The notes: generated by a model not told the origin, from the sequence alone. A DNA stretch of 32,994 nt from Thermomicrobiales bacterium (GCA_020853615.1 JADYYO010000183.1:1-32994), one strand, 5' to 3'; positions 22,642-30,868 are shown, counted from the stretch's first letter. Made by a program: numbers and translations.

Positions 22642-23652
22642 CTACTCGCCCTCCGCCTGCGCGGCTTCGTACTTGGTCGGGCTGAACCCGGCGGCTTCCG
22701 CCGCCTCGACCGAGGCGAAGCAGAATTCCGGGATCGTGCGGTTGTACGATGGTGAGCCGGGGCTGTGGTAGAGCCGCGAGCTGGCGTTCCCCTTGACCGG
22801 GTAGTCGGGGGGGCACTCGTTGGTACCCGTGCCGGCGATCGCGCCCTCGGGCACCTCGGCCGTCGTCTCCGTCGTGCCCGCGGTCCCTGCGGCCTGCGCG
22901 GTCTCACCGCTCGCCTCGGCCTGGGCCCTGGCCACGGCGATCGCCGCCGCCCCTTCCAGCTCGGAGCGGGCCTCGATCGCCGACACCGGCTCGATCGCGT
23001 CGCCCGCGCCCGCCGTGTCGAGCGTCTCGAGCGCGACGTCGGCGCCGCTCGCCTCGACGGCTTCCGCTTCCCGGGTCAGCGCTTCGGCCTCGCTCGGCCG
23101 AGCGGCGATCCCCATCGCCGCGCCAGCGCCTTCGCCCTGCGGCGCTTCGGCGGGTTGGGCCGCGCCGGCAGGTTCTGCCTGCACTTCGGCGCCCGCTGCC
23201 GCCGCTGCACCGCCCGCCTGTTGCGTGGCGGCAGCGGCCTCGGCCTGCGCGGCAGCATACGCTGCGGCTGCGGCGTCCTCGGCCGCGATTTCGGCCGCCT
23301 CGATCTCCTTCGGCGTGAGCGGCTTCGGCTCCCAGGTGACGACGAGGTAGCGGATCACCTGCGTGTTGAGCTTCAGCTCGCGCTCCACCTCGGTGATCAG
23401 GTGCGGCGCGAGGTTGAAGTGCCAGACGGTGTAGTAGCCGTCGCGCACGTCCTTACCGCCCGAGCGAATCGGGTAGGCGAGGCGGCGGCGGCCCCAGGGC
23501 GAGTCACGCAGCGACTCGATCAACTCACCGCCGATGGTCGTGATATACGATTGAATGCGGTCGAGCTCCGCCGGCAACGACTCATCGGCCACCTCCGGGT
23601 GGAGAATGGTCATCAACTCGTACTTGCGGGGCGCGCGTTCCTGCTCGCGCAA
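22642..23652 (-). CDS. rpsF: Small ribosomal subunit protein bS6 fused to a long Ala-rich linker and a sunset-type domain
   Basis: Initiation is at TTG 23652, with a strong AAGGAGG five bases upstream. Residues ~8-105 are bS6: 'RKYELMTILHPEVADESL', 'LRDSPWGRRRLAYPIRSGGK' and 'EVERELKLNTQVIRYLVVTW'. The protein then runs through ~165 residues dominated by Ala, Glu and Gly. It ends in a compact Cys-containing module at ~277-330 ('NECPPDYPVKGNASSRLYHS', 'TIPEFCFASVEAAEAAGFSP'), which matches the small sunset-type domain found at the C-termini of assorted proteins in Actinobacteria and Chloroflexota. The total is 336 aa against about 95-130 for ordinary bS6. It is first in the rpsF-ssb-rpsR operon, with a 186-bp leader upstream. 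The tail's function is unknown; an extra-ribosomal or assembly role is speculation. Confidence 0.95.
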   Translation of the reverse strand: MREQERAPRKYELMTILHPEVADESLPAELDRIQSYITTIGGELIESLRDSPWGRRRLAYPIRSGGKDVRDGYYTVWHFNLAPHLITEVERELKLNTQVIRYLVVTWEPKPLTPKEIEAAEIAAEDAAAAAYAAAQAEAAAATQQAGGAAAAAGAEVQAEPAGAAQPAEAPQGEGAGAAMGIAARPSEAEALTREAEAVEASGADVALETLDTAGAGDAIEPVSAIEARSELEGAAAIAVARAQAEASGETAQAAGTAGTTETTAEVPEGAIAGTGTNECPPDYPVKGNASSRLYHSPGSPSYNRTIPEFCFASVEAAEAAGFSPTKYEAAQAEGE

Positions 23653-23838
23653 CGAGGCCTCCTTCCTGTGGGCTTGCCCCGCTGGTACGGATGTGAGGTT
23701 GCGCGCTCACCCGCCTCGCGGAGCAGAAAGGCTCACATATCGACATGCCGGCTCATCGCCGGCCAACGTCCAATCGTACCATAACCTCCCTGCAGCCATC
23801 CCGATCGACAGCCGGCAGGGAGTCCAGGACGGTGTTCG

Positions 23839-25065
23839 CTATTGCAGCGTCAGGCCGAGGATGTCGGCCAGTTCGATCAAGGTCTGCTGCGCGCGGCGGG
23901 CATCCTCCTCCTCGGGCGACTCGAGGATCGCGGCCGCGATCTCGCGCAGCGCCTCGATCGCCGCTGGAGTGTTCAGGTCGTCGTCCATCGCGTCGAGGAA
24001 CCGCAGCCGCTCCGCGGTGACGTCGACCTCGCCTTCGATGCCGAACGCCGGGAACTCGGCCGCCTCGCGCAGCTCTTCGGCGACCCGCGCCCACTCATCG
24101 AGCGCATCGTCCTCGAAGCTCCAGGGCGCACGGTAGTGGTTCGAAAAGAGATAGAGGCGGACGGCGTCGGGCGAGTAGTTCTTCAGCACGTCGCGGACCA
24201 GCACGAGGTTGCCGAGCGACTTGCTCATCTTCTCGCCCTCGTAGCCGACCATCGCCACGTGCGCCCAGAAGCGCGCGAACGGCTCGACGCCGAACGCGTT
24301 CTCAGACTGCGCGATCTCGCACTCATGGTGCGGGAAGATCAGGTCGGCACCGCCGCCATGGATGTCGATGCTCGGCCCGAGATAGCGGCTTGCCATCGCC
24401 GAGCACTCGACATGCCATCCGGGCCGCCCAGGGCCGTACGGCGACCCCCACGCGGGCTCGCCCTCGGCCGACTTCTGCCAGAGGACGAAATCGAGCGGGT
24501 CGCGCTTGTGGGGATCGTCCGGGGTGTTGCCGCGCTCGTTGGCGATCGGCAGCATCTCGTCGCGTGGGATGTGGCTCAGCTTGCCGAACTCGGGATCGCT
24601 GTCGACCGAGAAGTAGACGTTGCCCGCCGCTTCGTAGGCGTTCCCCTTGGCAATCAGCGAGTTCGTGATCTCCAGCATCTCGGGGATGTGCTCGGTCGCC
24701 TTGACGTAGTGGTCGGGCCGGACCCAGTTGAGGGCATCCATGTCGGCGAGGTAGCGCGCTGTCTCCCGCTCGCCAAGCTCGTTCCAGGCGAGGCCGACCT
24801 CTTTTGCCTTGCGCAGGATGTCGTCGTCGATATCGGTGACGTTCTGGACGTAGGTGACGTCCCAGCCCTTGTGGCGCAGCCAGCGAACGAGGATGTCGAA
24901 GGTGAGAAAGGTGAACGCGTGGCCGATGTGCGTCGTGTCGTACGGAGTGACCCCGCAGACATAGAGCCGGACCTTGTCGTCGCGTGGCGTGAACTCCTCG
25001 ATCTGGCCAGTCTGCGTGTTGAAGAGCTGCATTCCCCCCTGCTCCGCTCGCACCGTGCTCGACAC
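23839..25065 (-). CDS. cysS: Cysteinyl-tRNA synthetase, short MshC-like form
   Basis: This class I synthetase fold has Zn ligand Cys in '[10 protein letters not shown]', the HIGH motif 'THIGHAFTF', '[18 protein letters not shown]' (Cys), '[19 protein letters not shown]' and 'KMSKSLGN'. GTG 25065 with AGGAG is the best start (408 aa); ATG 25032 just before '[13 protein letters not shown]' is the alternative. The protein stops right after the DALR-type helical domain and lacks the ~60-residue C-terminal anticodon-binding segment of standard CysRS (~460 aa). Several strings ('[14 protein letters not shown]', '[10 protein letters not shown]') recall MshC, the cysteine ligase of mycothiol synthesis. 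No other synthetase for Cys is in view, so CysRS is favoured. It is divergent from the lipoprotein gene; a TATACT -10-like box lies at 25106-25111 on the minus strand. Confidence 0.85.
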   Translation of the reverse strand: MSSTVRAEQGGMQLFNTQTGQIEEFTPRDDKVRLYVCGVTPYDTTHIGHAFTFLTFDILVRWLRHKGWDVTYVQNVTDIDDDILRKAKEVGLAWNELGERETARYLADMDALNWVRPDHYVKATEHIPEMLEITNSLIAKGNAYEAAGNVYFSVDSDPEFGKLSHIPRDEMLPIANERGNTPDDPHKRDPLDFVLWQKSAEGEPAWGSPYGPGRPGWHVECSAMASRYLGPSIDIHGGGADLIFPHHECEIAQSENAFGVEPFARFWAHVAMVGYEGEKMSKSLGNLVLVRDVLKNYSPDAVRLYLFSNHYRAPWSFEDDALDEWARVAEELREAAEFPAFGIEGEVDVTAERLRFLDAMDDDLNTPAAIEALREIAAAILESPEEEDARRAQQTLIELADILGLTLQ

Positions 25066-25254
25066 GTTATCTCCTGATCTCCGCTGCTGATGTCGACTCG
25101 CGCTGAGTATATCCGTATCGTTCCGGGGCAGGGCACGCGCAAACGAAGCGAACGAGAGGGGTGTGGTAGATTCCTGCCGAACCCCGGCTCCGGCCCTCCC
25201 GGCCGCGAGCATCGCCCGCGCCGACAGGCCACGCTTCCCGAGGATCGTCTCCGG

Positions 25255-25959
25255 GTGACGCAGGTGATTTCACCGCACAATCGTCGGCCGCCGCGTGGCG
25301 CCATGCTGGTCGCATTCGCTTGCCTCCTCTGTCTGGCCGGGTGCAGCGGCATCTCCGCGCCGTCACCGCGGATCGCCGAAATGGAGCCGACTGTCGTCCC
25401 GACGCCGACGCCGGTTCCGCGCAACCGGCTTGAGTCGGCGCGCGAGCGCTGCGCGGGCGGGCGGTTGCGCGTCGGCGACCTCGCGCTCGCCGGGGACGAG
25501 TGGGCCGCCGGGGTCCAGGCGGCGACCGAGGCCGCGCTCGCCTGGCGGCCCGATGCGCGGCTGGTGATGGTCCGTGTTGGCTGCGCCACGCTGGAGACCG
25601 GCTTTCGCTGGCGGGGGACCTTCTTTTCGCAGGCCGCGCAGTCCTTCTTCTATAGCGATACCGGATCCAGCGAGCCGGCCGAGGTCGACCCGGCCGCGGT
25701 GCCGACGCTGCCGGTCGCGGACGTCGACTTCCGCGGGCTGCACCTCGCCCTGGCGCGCGCCGGCTACGGCGATGACGCCGAGCTGAGCCCGGCCTCCGGG
25801 GCGACGGTCCGCCTCAACGAGCCGGCCGACCCCTTCGGGCCGCCCGGAACGCCGGAGGGGCTGGTCTATCATGTGGCCATCGTCACGAAGGGGAACGTGC
25901 AGGACCTCTTCGTCAGCAGCCCGGACTGGACGATCCATTCCTACCAGGATCGGAGGTAG
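25255..25959 (+). CDS. Lipoprotein of unknown function
   Basis: The ORF opens at 25090, but GTG 25255 gives a sensible lipoprotein signal: basic n-region 'SPHNRRPPRGAM', hydrophobic 'LVAFACLLC' and lipobox L-A-G-C. ATG 25303 is a second option, but it lies too close to the hydrophobic core. The mature protein has a Thr/Pro stretch ('EPTVVPTPTPVPRNR') and then an alpha/beta region of ~190 residues with 'LAWRPDARLVMVRVGCATLE' and 'EGLVYHVAIVTKGNVQDLFV'. I do not recognise the fold. Its stop codon sits in the otsB ribosome binding site (3-bp gap), so the two are translationally linked in one operon. It is probably anchored to the outer face of the membrane. Confidence 0.8.
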   Translation: MTQVISPHNRRPPRGAMLVAFACLLCLAGCSGISAPSPRIAEMEPTVVPTPTPVPRNRLESARERCAGGRLRVGDLALAGDEWAAGVQAATEAALAWRPDARLVMVRVGCATLETGFRWRGTFFSQAAQSFFYSDTGSSEPAEVDPAAVPTLPVADVDFRGLHLALARAGYGDDAELSPASGATVRLNEPADPFGPPGTPEGLVYHVAIVTKGNVQDLFVSSPDWTIHSYQDRR

Positions 25960-25962
25960 GCC

Positions 25963-26907
25963 GTGTCCGAGGAGACGACGCCGCTTCCGCTCGAAGAGAT
26001 TGCGCCGGTCGTCGAGGCGTGCGTCGCCGTTCTGAGCCAGATCCCCTCCGCGCTCATAACCGACATCGATGGCACGATCAGCGCCATCGCCGCGACCCCC
26101 TTCGAGGCGGTTGTCGATCGGATCGCGGCGCAGGCGCTCGCGCGCCTGGCTGGCCGGCTGGCGGCCGTCGCGGTCGTCTCCGGTCGCGCTCCAGCCGCCG
26201 GAGCGGAGATGGTCGGTCTGCCCGGCCTGATCTACGTCGGCAATCACGGCATGGAGCGGATCGTGCGCGGGACGCCCTGGACGCACCCCGCGGCCGAGGC
26301 GGCCCGCGCGGCGATCGCGGCAGCGCTCGCAGAGATCGAGGCGGAAGTGCGCGCGCAGGGCGAGGCGCCCTGGCTGCTGGTCGAGAACAAAGGAGTGACC
26401 GGGACGGTTCACTACCGGCTGGCGCCGGATCCTGCCGCCGCCGCCGCGATGCTGGAGCCGCTCGCCCGCGTCGCTGCCGAGCGGTACGGCCTGCGCGTCT
26501 CGCCGGGTCGGATGATCGTCGAGCTGCGCCCGGCGCTCGGCGTCAACAAGGGGACGGCCATTCGGGAGCTGGTCGACGAGCTGGGACTGCGAGGCGTCGT
26601 CTTCTTCGGCGACGACGTCACCGATGTCGACGGCTTCCGCGCGCTGCGCGCGCTGCGGGAGGAGCGCCCCGTCCTGACGCTCAACATCGCCGTGCTCGGG
26701 CCGGAGACGCCCGAGGTGGTGGCCGAGGCGGCCGATCTGGCGGTCGCGGGAGTGCCGGCATGCGCGGCGACCCTTGCCGACATCGCCGCGCGACTCGACC
26801 GGGCGGATGAGATGACGGAAGGGCCCGCCGAGGCGCACACTCTGCACGACAACGACGCGACGCCAGACGTGACGCGCGGCGGGAGAGACCAGGGAGAGAT
26901 CGGGTGA
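25963..26907 (+). CDS. otsB: Trehalose-6-phosphate phosphatase (HAD superfamily)
   Basis: OtsB dephosphorylates trehalose-6-phosphate to trehalose, an osmolyte and thermoprotectant. GTG 25963 has GGAGG six bases upstream, giving 314 aa. The HAD motifs are 'ALITDIDGTISAIAATP' (Asp nucleophile and acid/base), 'VAVVSGRAP' (motif II Ser), the cap-domain strings 'GLIYVGNHGMERI' and 'VENKGVTGTVHYRL', the Lys motif 'PALGVNKGTAIREL', and 'VVFFGDDVTDVDGFRAL' (motif IV Asp pair). The C-terminal ~40 residues are a charged extension. The synthase partner, otsA, is not in the window. It is flanked by a lipoprotein gene (3-bp gap) and the DUF192 gene (4-bp overlap), forming a tight operon. Confidence 0.92.
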   Translation: MSEETTPLPLEEIAPVVEACVAVLSQIPSALITDIDGTISAIAATPFEAVVDRIAAQALARLAGRLAAVAVVSGRAPAAGAEMVGLPGLIYVGNHGMERIVRGTPWTHPAAEAARAAIAAALAEIEAEVRAQGEAPWLLVENKGVTGTVHYRLAPDPAAAAAMLEPLARVAAERYGLRVSPGRMIVELRPALGVNKGTAIRELVDELGLRGVVFFGDDVTDVDGFRALRALREERPVLTLNIAVLGPETPEVVAEAADLAVAGVPACAATLADIAARLDRADEMTEGPAEAHTLHDNDATPDVTRGGRDQGEIG

Positions 26908-27407
26908 GAGCACTACTCCTCGCGCTGGTGGTGATGCTGGGGAGCTTCGGCGGCACGATGGCTCAGGTGGCGCCCCCCTGGCGGCATCAGGTCGCGCCGT
27001 TGCAGACCGCCGAGATCAGCGTCGGCGGCGTGCCCCTGACGGTCGAGCTTGCCTACCAGCCGGCCGACCTGGCGCGGGGCCTCGGCTATCGCGATGGGCT
27101 GGAGCCGGGGACCGGCATGCTCTTCCTCTTCCCCGAGCCTGGGCCGCGCTCCTTCTGGATGAAGGGGATGCGCTTCTGCCTCGACATGATCTGGATCGAG
27201 GGCGACACGATCCAGGGCGCCGCCGAGAACGTCTGCCCCGATCCTCCGGGGACCGCGGATGCCGACCGTCCGTCGCAACTGTCGCCGGTGCCGGTCTCCT
27301 ACGTCCTCGAGGTGCCCGCTGGCTGGATGCGCGCCAACGGGCTCGGCGTCGGCGCGCCGGTCACGGGGCTGCCGCGGCTCGTGCCCGCCCCAACCGCCAC
27401 ACCCTGA
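26904..27407 (+). CDS. Exported DUF192 protein
   Basis: GTG 26904 overlaps the otsB stop by four bases (GTGA), indicating translational coupling. The 167-aa product has a signal peptide ('ALLLALVVMLGSFGGTMA') and a DUF192 domain: 'VGGVPLTVELAYQPADLARG', 'LGYRDGLEPGTGMLFLFPEP' and 'RSFWMKGMRFCLDMIWIEGD', then 'VSYVLEVPAGWMRANGLGVG'. DUF192 proteins are small secreted beta-barrels whose biochemical role is not settled. A Cys sits in the 'FWMKGMRFCLDMIW' motif and another in 'ENVCPDPPG'. It is the third gene of the lipoprotein-otsB-DUF192 unit and is followed by a repeat. Confidence 0.9.
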   Translation: MRALLLALVVMLGSFGGTMAQVAPPWRHQVAPLQTAEISVGGVPLTVELAYQPADLARGLGYRDGLEPGTGMLFLFPEPGPRSFWMKGMRFCLDMIWIEGDTIQGAAENVCPDPPGTADADRPSQLSPVPVSYVLEVPAGWMRANGLGVGAPVTGLPRLVPAPTATP

Positions 27408-27430
27408 CTACAACGGCCCGGGCATGTCGT

Positions 27431-27510
27431 GTCCTGCTGACGAAGGAGCATCTCGGCTCGGGGGAGACGTGATTCCGGGGAGCCGAGATCCTTCGCAAGC
27501 TCAGGATGAC
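27431..27510. repeat. Inverted repeat of the GTCATCCTGAGC...GAAGGATCT type
   Basis: GTCCTGCTGACGAAGGAGCATCTCGGCTC (27431-27459) is an imperfect inverted copy of GAGCCGAGATCCTTCGCAAGCTCAGGATGAC (27480-27510). On the minus strand the second arm reads GTCATCCTGAGCTTGCGAAG GATCTCGG, a short repeat I have seen in intergenic DNA of many environmental bacteria. The minus-strand antitoxin ORF ends inside the right arm, at 27501. Confidence 0.65.
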
Positions 27511-27836
27511 GCCACTGCTACGTAATGCTGTTCCATAGTGCTGTGGGTGGGACGGCCGCGGCCGCGTTGTTCATGCTGCTCTCGGAGGTTGTGCAGCAAC
27601 GCCTCCCGATCGACGCCAGCGAGGGCATCACCGAGCGCGCGCAGGCCGGCGACGGCTTTCTCTGGATCGTAGCCAGCAAAGGGCTCGCCGTTGGCCTCCA
27701 ATCGGGTCACGCGGATGGCATAGCGGTCGTCGCCCGTGTCGATAACCACGGGTTCCCCGCTGGCCTCGGCAGCCTTCAGCACCTGGTCAAGGGGACTGTC
27801 CGGGAGAATCGTGACGGTCTTGTGGTTTGTGAGCAT
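27501..27836 (-). CDS. Probable antitoxin without an adjacent toxin
   Basis: The 111-aa protein starts at 27836 ('MLTNHKTVTILPDSPLDQVL'). It has a Phd/MazE-like layout: a short beta-rich N-terminal half ('ASGEPVVIDTGDDRYAIRVT') and a charged helical C-terminal half ('DALAGVDREALLHNLREQHE'). The pattern 'GYDPEKAVAGLRALGDALAG' resembles antitoxins that I associate with PIN-domain toxins in Thermomicrobia. Such antitoxins usually end near 'RGRP', with the toxin gene following at once. Here the frame continues another ~17 residues and stops inside a repeat, and no toxin ORF lies beyond it, where the DUF192 gene ends. It may be an orphan left after loss of the toxin. It is divergent from galM. Confidence 0.65.
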   Translation of the reverse strand: MLTNHKTVTILPDSPLDQVLKAAEASGEPVVIDTGDDRYAIRVTRLEANGEPFAGYDPEKAVAGLRALGDALAGVDREALLHNLREQHEQRGRGRPTHSTMEQHYVAVASS

Positions 27837-28023
27837 GGTCTATCGCTTCTCCGTTCATCCAAAGATCCTGTCGAGACGAGCAGACTTCAGCAGGAGTCGA
27901 TCGGCGAGGCCAGCGCGTTTGAGTGCGACGCCTCGGCCACTTACCAGAGTCTTCGCGCGTACGGAATCCCGTGTATCGTGCCTCTTGCGGGGAATCGCCG
28001 AATGCGACGAGAGGGGGTTGGGG

Positions 28024-29088
28024 ATGGCGACGGTCAGCCGGGAGTTCGCGGGCGAGGTCGAGGGGCAGGCGGTCGATCGGTTCACGCTCGAGAGTGACGG
28101 AGGGCTGCGCGTCAAAATCCTCCCTTGGGGCGCGACGATCCAATCAGTCTGGGCGCCCGACCGGGCGGGGCGCCTCGCCAATGTCGCCCTCGGCTTCGCC
28201 GACCTGGCGAGCTACGTCGATCGGAATCTCCCCTTCTTCGGCTGCGTCGCCGGCCGGTTCGCCAACCGGATCGCCGGCGCGGCCTTCACCCTCGATGGCC
28301 AGACCTATCACCTGGCCGCCAATGCCGGCGACACAACCCTCCACGGCGGCCTGCGCGGGTTCGACAAGCGCCTCTGGGCGGTGGAACTCTTCAGGGAGGC
28401 GGGCGCCGTTGGCGTCCGGTTGCGCCGGGTGAGCCCGGATAGTGAGGAAGGCTTCCCGGGCACGCTGACCGCCGAGGTCCGCTACACCCTCGATGACGAG
28501 AACCGGCTGCGGATCGACTACCAGGCCGAGACCGACCGTCCGACCGTTGTCAACCTGACGAACCACAGCTACTGGAACCTGGCCGGCGAAGGGGAAGGCA
28601 CTGCCGACGATCACCTGCTGCAGGTCAACGCCAGCCACTACACCCCGCTCGACGCCAGCCAGATCCCGACCGGGGAGATCGCGCCGGTCGCGGGGACGCC
28701 GCTCGACTTCCGGCAGCCGGCCCCCTTCGGCGCGCGCGCCCGGCAGGATCACCCGCAGCTCCTGCTCGGCCTCGGGATCGATCACAACTTCGTCCTCGAC
28801 CGGGAGCCGGGCGACGCCTCCCTGCGGGAGACGGCCATCCTGCGCGATCCGGCCAGCGGCCGCACCTTGACGGTCCTGACGACCGAGCCGGGGATGCAGG
28901 TCTACGGCGGCAATTTCCTCACGGGCGACCTCGTCGGGACGAGCGGGCGCACCTACCGGCAGGGGGATGGCATCGCGCTGGAGACGCAGCGCTTCCCCAA
29001 CTCGCCCAACCAGCCGGAATTCCCCTCCAGCGTCCTCCGGCCGGGCGAGTTCTACCGCTCCACGACCATCTTCGCTTTTTCCGCCTGA
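28024..29088 (+). CDS. galM: Aldose 1-epimerase (galactose mutarotase)
   Basis: GalM interconverts the alpha and beta anomers of aldoses such as galactose and glucose. The real start is ATG 28024 ('MATVSREFAGEVEGQAVDRF'), preceded by GAGAGGGGGTTGGGG; the upstream part of the ORF is noise overlapping the antitoxin region. The 354-aa length is normal. Signatures are 'LPWGATIQSVWAPDRAGRLA', 'FFGCVAGRFANRIAGAAF' (substrate Arg), 'LHGGLRGFDKRLW', the catalytic His in 'NLTNHSYWNLAG', and the catalytic Glu in 'IALETQRFPNSPNQPEFPSS'. No Leloir-pathway genes are adjacent. It is cytoplasmic, as there is no signal peptide, and apparently monocistronic. Confidence 0.94.
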   Translation: MATVSREFAGEVEGQAVDRFTLESDGGLRVKILPWGATIQSVWAPDRAGRLANVALGFADLASYVDRNLPFFGCVAGRFANRIAGAAFTLDGQTYHLAANAGDTTLHGGLRGFDKRLWAVELFREAGAVGVRLRRVSPDSEEGFPGTLTAEVRYTLDDENRLRIDYQAETDRPTVVNLTNHSYWNLAGEGEGTADDHLLQVNASHYTPLDASQIPTGEIAPVAGTPLDFRQPAPFGARARQDHPQLLLGLGIDHNFVLDREPGDASLRETAILRDPASGRTLTVLTTEPGMQVYGGNFLTGDLVGTSGRTYRQGDGIALETQRFPNSPNQPEFPSSVLRPGEFYRSTTIFAFSA

Positions 29089-29217
29089 GGCCGCCCGACC
29101 TCGTCGTCTGATTCCATCGCCGGCTCCGGAGAGTGGTACGTTTTTAGCGGGACCGCGAGCGATTGACGGCCCGCTTCACGAGGAGTCTGGCCGGGACGCG
29201 CCGGAGAACGTGCCGAG

Positions 29218-30735
29218 ATGGAACGCCGAGCTACACGAAGACGCTTTGTCGCGGGGGCCATCGCCGGCGGCGCCGCGCTTACCGGCGCCATCCCATCAGC
29301 CGGCGCAGTCGCGAGGGGCGGGGAAGCCTCCCCGGCGGCCTCGCCACCCGGCAGCGGCGAGGCGTTCGCCATCGGCGGCGTCACGCTGATCGACGGCACT
29401 GACGCGCCTCCACGGCCGAACACGACCGTGGTGATCGAGGGGAAGCGGATCGCCGAGATTCGCACCGCCGACGGAGGAGCGCCGCAGGGGATGCGCATCG
29501 TCGATGGCGCGGACCGCTTCCTCATCCCCGGGCTCTGGGACTCCCACGTGCACGCCTTCGTCTTCCCCTGGCAGGCCGATCTCTACTTCCCCCTCCTCAT
29601 CGCCAACGGCGTCACCGGCATCCGGGACATGGGCGGCGCCTTCCCGATGCGCGCCATCGACGAGATCCGCGCGGCGATCGTGGCGGAAGCGCGCATCGGG
29701 CCGCGCATCGTCGCCGGCATCATGGTCGATGGTCCCATGCCCGTCTGGCCCTTCGCGTTGCGCGCCGGCACGGCCGAGGAGGGGCGCGAGGCCGTGGCCA
29801 CGATCGCCGAGGCGGGCGCTGACTTCGTCAAGGTCTACACCCTGTTGCCGCGCGTGGCGTTCGAGGCGATCGCGGAGGCCGCCAACGAGCGAGATCTCCC
29901 CTTCGCCGGGCACGTCCCGATCGCGGTGACGCCCGCCGAGGCGTCCGATGCGGGCCAGCGGAGCCTCGAGCACTACAGCGACTCGATCCTGCCGTTTGTC
30001 TCGAGCGCCGAGGAGGAGATCGTCGCCACCCTGCGCGCCGCGGCGAGCGGCCCGGACCCGGTGCAGGCCTACGCCGCCGCCTTCTTTGGCTCCGCCCCGC
30101 GCCTCGTGGAGACGTTCGACCCGGAGAAGGCCGCTTCCCTGGCGGCGCACCTTGCCGCGAATCAGACCTGGTTCACGCCGACGTTGATCATCGGCCAGAC
30201 GCTGGCGATGAGCGGCGATGCGTCGCAGACGGGCGACCCCCGGCTTCGCTATCTGCCGTCCGAGGTGACGGCCTCGTGGAACCCCGGCAGCGCGGTCTGG
30301 CCGCCGGAACTGCTGGCGGCCTTCCGACGGTCGGTCGAGCTCGGCGAGCAGATGAGCGAGACGATGCAGGGCGCCGGCGTCCCCCTCCTCGCCGGCAGCG
30401 ATCTCGGCCTGCCCAACATCTTCCCCGGCTTCAGCCTCCATGACGAGCTGGCGCTGCTGGTCGCGGCGGGACTGACGCCGCTGCAGGCGCTGCAAGCGGC
30501 GACGCGCAACCCGGCGCGCTGCTTCGGCCTCGAACAGGAGCTGGGGACGGTGGAGACGGGCAAGATCGCCGATCTCGTCCTCCTCGACGCCGACCCGCTC
30601 GCCGAAATCGCCAATGCCGGCCGCATCGCCGCCGTCGTCGCCAACGGCCGGTTGTTCGAACAGCGGGATATCCAGGAGATGATGCAGGCCGCCGAGCGCG
30701 CGGCCGCCACGCCGCGGGCCACGCTCCTTCCGTAG
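29218..30735 (+). CDS. Tat-exported metal-dependent amidohydrolase
   Basis: The 505-aa protein opens with a twin-arginine signal ('TRRRFVAGAIAGGAALTGAI'), so it is probably exported folded with its metals. The amidohydrolase fold follows: 'GVTLIDGTDAPPRPNTTVVI', metal His pair in 'PGLWDSHVHAF', bridging Lys in 'ADFVKVYTLLP', further His in 'PFAGHVPIAV' and 'RSLEHYSDS', and the catalytic Asp in 'LLAGSDLGLPN'. The C-terminal strand motif 'GTVETGKIADLVLLDADPLA' is classic for imidazolonepropionase/prolidase-type amidohydrolases. The substrate (peptide, lactam or xenobiotic) is unknown. The gene appears monocistronic, 129 bp after galM; two repeat elements follow its stop. Confidence 0.91.
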   Translation: MERRATRRRFVAGAIAGGAALTGAIPSAGAVARGGEASPAASPPGSGEAFAIGGVTLIDGTDAPPRPNTTVVIEGKRIAEIRTADGGAPQGMRIVDGADRFLIPGLWDSHVHAFVFPWQADLYFPLLIANGVTGIRDMGGAFPMRAIDEIRAAIVAEARIGPRIVAGIMVDGPMPVWPFALRAGTAEEGREAVATIAEAGADFVKVYTLLPRVAFEAIAEAANERDLPFAGHVPIAVTPAEASDAGQRSLEHYSDSILPFVSSAEEEIVATLRAAASGPDPVQAYAAAFFGSAPRLVETFDPEKAASLAAHLAANQTWFTPTLIIGQTLAMSGDASQTGDPRLRYLPSEVTASWNPGSAVWPPELLAAFRRSVELGEQMSETMQGAGVPLLAGSDLGLPNIFPGFSLHDELALLVAAGLTPLQALQAATRNPARCFGLEQELGTVETGKIADLVLLDADPLAEIANAGRIAAVVANGRLFEQRDIQEMMQAAERAAATPRATLLP

Positions 30736-30747
30736 CAGAATCCCGGC

Positions 30748-30868
30748 TGGAGGGGCGATGCCTGCATCGCCCGGGCTGAACCGCCGCGCGTGCCCGTTCG
30801 CGGGGAGCGTCGCCTTTTCTCTGGCCCGGCGTTCTGGCGGCCCGGGCAACGCAGGCGTTGCCCCTACA
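30748..30868. repeat. 121-bp element with ~29-bp hairpin-containing inverted ends
   Basis: The left end TGGAGGGGCGATGCCTGCATCGCCCGGGC and the reverse complement of the right end, TGTAGGGGCAACGCCTGCGTTGCCCGGGC, match at all but about five positions. Each end is itself a hairpin (GGGCGATGC-CT-GCATCGCCC and GGGCAACG-CAGG-CGTTGCCC), and most differences are compensatory within each hairpin. It begins 12 bp past the amidohydrolase stop. No coding content is seen. Confidence 0.65.

Noticed and set aside
23653-23838. Possible bS6:bS18-binding leader RNA upstream of rpsF
   Set aside because: A short CCGGC/GCCGG hairpin is present, but I could not match it to the known leader structure with any confidence.
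29296-30849. 517-aa minus-strand ORF opposite the amidohydrolase
   Set aside because: Arg/Gly/Asp-rich shadow with no domains; the plus strand has a complete amidohydrolase with all metal ligands.
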